Under the pieces are notes generated by a model. It was not told the DNA's origin and searched no databases. It saw only the letters and a list, made by a program, of their open reading frames with translations. The position numbers were made by a program, and so were the translations under genes. A stretch of DNA of 5,902 nt from UBA7398 sp964567545 (GTDB lineage Bacteria > Actinomycetota > Actinomycetes > Nanopelagicales > Nanopelagicaceae), in assembly GCA_964567545.1 (NCBI GenBank), contig CAZMNB010000069.1, forward strand, positions 1 to 5,902. The letters run 5' to 3'. Shown here piece by piece: positions 5,826 through 5,902 of the stretch (position 1 is its first letter; every line of letters begins with the position of its first letter).

Positions 5826-5902
5826 GTGCCACTACCAAAGCGAAAGATGTCCCGCTCGCGCACGCGTTCCCGTCGCAGCCAATGGAAGACAACCCCGGCT
5901 GC
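5826..5902 (+). CDS. rpmF: 50S ribosomal protein L32 (bL32), 5' part only
   Basis: bL32 is a small protein of the large ribosomal subunit. Twenty-five codons and two bases are present before the window ends. Translated from the GTG start, the product begins MPLPKRKMSRSRTRSRRSQW, which matches the highly conserved, basic N-terminus of bL32 (typically AVPKRKMSRSNTRARRAQW). The GTG is supported by the strong AAGGAGA upstream and by the family's N-terminus. The zinc-binding cysteines that distinguish C+ from C- forms would lie beyond the window. The position after the DUF177 gene is the standard arrangement, and in actinobacteria rnc usually follows. Confidence 0.93.
   Translation, partial: MPLPKRKMSRSRTRSRRSQWKTTPA

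Noticed and set aside
1..5902. Mobile element, CRISPR array, tRNA or defence system
   Set aside because: No regularly spaced repeats, transposase or integrase motifs, or clover-leaf sequences were seen. Nearly all of the window is filled by housekeeping genes.

Overview
This window is a compact block of conserved bacterial housekeeping genes, almost certainly from an actinobacterium. The evidence is gene order (thiL, rpmB, recG, rsmD, coaD, a SepIVA/DivIVA-like gene, the DUF177/YceD gene, rpmF) and actinobacterial sequence signatures: the CoaD segment around residues 86-104, a SepIVA relative next to coaD, the long acidic insert in RecG, and the zinc-ribbon form of L28. By eye the base composition is AT-leaning (roughly mid-40s % GC, not computed) and spacing is tight. 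Both are unusual for a classic high-GC actinobacterium. A streamlined aquatic lineage such as the acI/Nanopelagicales group would fit, but that placement is inference.

Layout. Positions 15-953 (+) encode thiamine-monophosphate kinase, ThiL. It converges on rpmB (955-1140, -, ribosomal protein L28) with one base between the two stop codons. A hairpin over the last thiL codons may act as a bidirectional terminator. The 163-bp divergent region 1141-1303 holds the rpmB leader with a hairpin, putative promoters for rpmB and recG, and a 23-bp interrupted palindrome. From 1304 a co-directional run of genes reads recG (branch-migrating helicase), rsmD (16S rRNA guanine-N2 methyltransferase), coaD (phosphopantetheine adenylyltransferase), a short SepIVA-like coiled-coil protein, and the DUF177/YceD protein. 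The genes are separated by 28 nt or less, or overlap, so they probably form one operon. An 81-bp gap with a good promoter-like sequence then precedes rpmF (ribosomal protein L32), which runs off the window end.

Theme. The genes serve ribosome parts and maturation (L28, L32, RsmD, DUF177), cofactor synthesis (TPP, CoA), replication-fork and recombination repair (RecG), and polar or septal growth (SepIVA-like). I found no mobile element, CRISPR array, tRNA/rRNA gene or defence locus. I do not see a previously undescribed system here. The points most worth a second look are the shortened SepIVA homologue, the palindrome and leader hairpin in the rpmB-recG region, the hairpin at the thiL/rpmB junction, the several gene starts without a Shine-Dalgarno sequence, and the apparent absence of the DAK2-domain gene usually found between rpmB and recG.
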